From contig JAFAPL010001032.1 of assembly GCA_019247135.1 (NCBI GenBank), positions 1 through 7,300 of the forward strand: DNA of 7,300 nucleotides, read 5' to 3'. Under the pieces are notes generated by a model. That model was not told where the DNA came from, ran no database searches, and worked only from the letters and a program-made list of their open reading frames with translations. Made by a program: the position numbers and the translations under genes. This DNA comes from Chloroflexota bacterium (lineage in GTDB: Bacteria; Chloroflexota; UBA6077; CF-72). Of the stretch, positions 5,571-7,300 are shown in pieces; the first letter of the stretch is position 1; each line of letters starts with the position of its first letter.

Positions 5571-7172
5571 TCATCGCAGGCCACCATGGTGGCCCGCGCG
5601 TTTTACGCGCTTGCCAGGTCGGCTCAATGACCACGCGGACCCGAGAACTCCGACTGCGAGTGGCCCGAGCAGTGACGCAATCAGGAACAGGTTCGGCACG
5701 GGCTCGAGGTCCATCCGTCGCATATAGAAGGTCGGGAAAAACAGGATGCTGATCGCGACGGTCACGCGCGTCCAGCGGTACGACCAGCCGAGCGCGGCGG
5801 CCACCGCCAACACCGAGATGAAGTAGTAATCCAGTGTCTGCGTCAACACGAAGATCACGATCAGCAGCATGACTCGAACCGAGGCGCCAAGTGCCTGATC
5901 GAGCGTTGCGGGTGTCAAACGCCACAGTCGACGGATCTCCCAGCCCGCATAGGCGAGCATGAGGCCGCGCACGACCACCTGCTCCCAGAACCGAACCAGC
6001 GCCAGCGACTCCTGGATGTGCTCGCTCTGCTTGTCGAGGTAGCGCGCGACGATCCCGAAGCTAGGGATGTCGACGATCGAATCGGCATACCGCTGCCCCC
6101 CACCACCGGCGCTGGCCATCGTCGCCATGACCGCCGTCGGGTCCGGCCAGGGCAGGACCAGAACGGCGGTGAGACCGCACGCGACCGCGACCAGGCTGGC
6201 TGCAGTCCGCACCCGGGCCGCGGGTCTGACCTGACGCAACCACAGCACACCGACGAAGACACCGACGACCACGGGCAGGTACTTGATCAGCGCATTTACG
6301 ACGAGTAATGCGAATGAGCCGAGCCGCGCGACAGTACGCGGCCGCCCGACGAGCGGCACCACCGCAAGCAACAGCAACATGCTCATCAGCAGGTCGTTGT
6401 GACCCTGGCCGGTCTCGAAGACAACCATCGGGTTCCACGCGAACAGCGTGACTGCCGTCAGACGATCCCGGTCGGAGGCGTGCGTCAGCCGTGGCACGAG
6501 CCACCAGATCAGCGCGAGCGTGCTCGCGAAAGCCAGGCCGGCGAGCAACTTGAACGTGAGGACCTGAACGAGCGGGTTGAGCACCATCGTCACGCGTGCG
6601 AGCGCAGCGAGAGCGGCACTCATGGCAGTCCAGGCGGGCCCATACGGCGTAGGCTCGAACCACCACCACGTGAGGTCGCGTTCGCCAAGCGTCGACCAGT
6701 TCGTTGGTGCAACATACGGGTCCAACCCGTGAACCCCCGCAACGCGGCCAAACGTGGCGTAAAGAATGACGTCACCACTGACCAGTCCTGGCGCCCACGC
6801 TGTCGTCGCCACGAACAGGAGCGCGAAAACAACCACACACACGGTGAGCGTCCTGCCAGGGCAGCACCGGCGTACTGCCGCGAGCGCCAGCACGTACAGA
6901 GCGCACGCCACGCCAAGGCTGGCGACGAACGCAACCTGAGCGGTGCGCACGGGCGGGGGAGGCGTGATCCCCGTGCGATCTGGGCCAAGCCATGCCGCCA
7001 CCCATGGGTGGAGCCAGACCCACGGCGCAAACCGGTCCGGCCCCATCGAGGCGGTGAACGACGGGACGTCCGTAATCCAGGCGCTCAGAATGCCCGTGCA
7101 CAGCCAGGTCGCCTCCAGCGCCACCGCCGCCACAATCAGCGCCGAGGTCGCCAGCGGTAGCCTACGCGTCAC
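5571..7172 (-). CDS. GT-C polytopic glycosyltransferase, GT87/mannosyltransferase-like
   Basis: This 533-residue protein has many hydrophobic segments and the motif order of GT87/MptB-type transferases, which move mannose or related sugars from polyprenyl-phosphate donors onto cell-envelope glycans. An N-terminal helix (about 9-30) leads to an extracellular-type loop; after further helices come SGDVILYATFGR (132-143), with Asp134 as candidate catalytic residue, HGLDPYVAP (148-156), PTPYGPAWTAM (174-184), the family signature WNPMVVFETGQGHNDLLM (246-263), and ALIKYLPVVV (294-303). TLDYYFISV (446-454) lies in a late helix. The tail RPGKRVKRAGHHGG (518-531) is basic and presumably cytoplasmic. 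The GTG start at 7172 follows no clear Shine-Dalgarno but forms a GTGA overlap with the end of a likely upstream gene. It converges on pccB across 104 bp. Sugar and acceptor are unknown. Confidence 0.85.
   Translation of the reverse strand: MTRRLPLATSALIVAAVALEATWLCTGILSAWITDVPSFTASMGPDRFAPWVWLHPWVAAWLGPDRTGITPPPPVRTAQVAFVASLGVACALYVLALAAVRRCCPGRTLTVCVVVFALLFVATTAWAPGLVSGDVILYATFGRVAGVHGLDPYVAPTNWSTLGERDLTWWWFEPTPYGPAWTAMSAALAALARVTMVLNPLVQVLTFKLLAGLAFASTLALIWWLVPRLTHASDRDRLTAVTLFAWNPMVVFETGQGHNDLLMSMLLLLAVVPLVGRPRTVARLGSFALLVVNALIKYLPVVVGVFVGVLWLRQVRPAARVRTAASLVAVACGLTAVLVLPWPDPTAVMATMASAGGGGQRYADSIVDIPSFGIVARYLDKQSEHIQESLALVRFWEQVVVRGLMLAYAGWEIRRLWRLTPATLDQALGASVRVMLLIVIFVLTQTLDYYFISVLAVAAALGWSYRWTRVTVAISILFFPTFYMRRMDLEPVPNLFLIASLLGPLAVGVLGSAWSLSRPGKRVKRAGHHGGLR
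5575..5610 (-). repeat. Two adjacent hairpins within the 3' end of the glycosyltransferase gene
   Basis: GGCCACCATGGTGGCC at 5579-5594 is a perfect 16-bp palindrome. After one mismatched pair (5578/5595) the stem continues for three more pairs (5575-5577 with 5596-5598). A second hairpin follows, GCGCGT (5596-5601) and ACGCGC (5605-5610) with a TTT loop; the two compete for bases 5596-5598. Both lie in the last codons of the minus-strand gene and specify its C-terminal RVKRAGHHGG. They may be part of the downstream repeat, act on transcript ends, or be a chance result of GC-rich codons. Confidence 0.45.
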
Positions 7173-7300
7173 CTGTTCGAAACGGAACCAATGTTCTCAT
7201 TGACCTGCCGCGTCACCGCGCCGCTGTGTGCACCCTCATGCGTCCTCGTCGAGTAGTCCGAGCCGTCTGCCGCATTCTGCTGGTAGCCGCTCTGGGCCTG
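7169..7300 (-). CDS. C-terminal end of an unidentified minus-strand gene (partial)
   Basis: An open minus-strand frame enters from the right edge and gives 43 residues, ending GAVTRQVNENIGSVSNR, with TGA at 7171-7169. That stop overlaps the glycosyltransferase GTG as GTGA, a common arrangement in translationally coupled gene pairs. By hand count about 34 of 43 third codon positions are G or C, with first and second positions clearly lower, which fits coding sequence in a GC-rich genome. The residues are hydrophilic, rich in Gln, Asn, Ser and Gly, with no membrane segment, and I recognise no family. It conflicts with the plus-strand candidate at 7238. Confidence 0.42.
   Translation of the reverse strand, partial: QAQSGYQQNAADGSDYSTRTHEGAHSGAVTRQVNENIGSVSNR
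7238..7300 (+). CDS. Alternative reading: start of a plus-strand secreted or membrane protein (partial)
   Basis: An ATG at 7238 opens a frame that runs off the window and begins MRPRRVVRAVCR followed by ILLVAALGL, which looks like a basic n-region and hydrophobic core of a signal peptide. Against it, no Shine-Dalgarno or convincing promoter precedes it, only about 12 of 21 third positions are G or C while first positions are GC-rich, and the antisense frame is better supported. Only one of the two is likely to be real. Confidence 0.25.
   Translation, partial: MRPRRVVRAVCRILLVAALGL

Noticed and set aside
6399..7160. Plus-strand open frame of 253 codons opposite the GT87-like gene
   Set aside because: Its translation is Arg-, His- and Gln-rich with no hydrophobic core or motif, and the other strand carries an intact family signature throughout.

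Overview
The window is GC-rich bacterial DNA (roughly 60-65% GC by eye). It is densely coded and uses non-ATG starts heavily: of six full-length genes only the epimerase begins with ATG, and the others begin with GTG or TTG. The core is a four-gene plus-strand operon (2068-5466) for the propionyl-CoA / methylmalonyl-CoA route: methylmalonyl-CoA epimerase, a free-standing B12-binding subunit of methylmalonyl-CoA mutase, the MeaB chaperone GTPase and a propionyl-CoA carboxylase-type carboxyltransferase. A split mutase, this gene order and the pyrimidine/purine-rich palindromic intergenic repeat would suit a Chloroflexota-like bacterium. That placement is inference from style; there is no rRNA or other marker gene here.

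Layout. 1-43: possible last residues of an upstream gene. 44-640 (+): LOG-family (Rossmann, lysine-decarboxylase-like) protein. 582-2030 (-): a GT-C membrane glycosyltransferase of the GT39/ArnT type, convergent with the LOG gene and overlapping it by 59 bp. 2031-2067: a 37-bp divergent gap with a TATACT box and a 17-bp dyad that includes the epimerase start codon. 2068-5466 (+): the operon, joined by a 3-bp gap, a 4-bp overlap and a 26-bp overlap. 5467-5570: a convergent spacer with a 28-bp perfect palindrome inside a larger imperfect stem. 5571-7172 (-): a second multi-spanning GT-C glycosyltransferase of the GT87/mannosyltransferase type. 7173-7300: most likely the C-terminal end of another minus-strand gene overlapping the glycosyltransferase start by GTGA, with a competing plus-strand signal-peptide-like frame.

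How the genes work together. The carboxyltransferase, with biotin carboxylase and biotin carrier subunits encoded elsewhere, would make (S)-methylmalonyl-CoA from propionyl-CoA. The epimerase converts it to the (R)-form. The mutase rearranges that to succinyl-CoA, with MeaB guarding its B12 cofactor. The large catalytic mutase subunit and the biotin subunits are not in the window. The two flanking glycosyltransferases probably use polyprenyl-phosphate sugars at the membrane and have no obvious link to the operon. I see no mobile element, CRISPR array, tRNA, rRNA or defence system, and no convincing undescribed system; the points most worth checking are regulatory or architectural.
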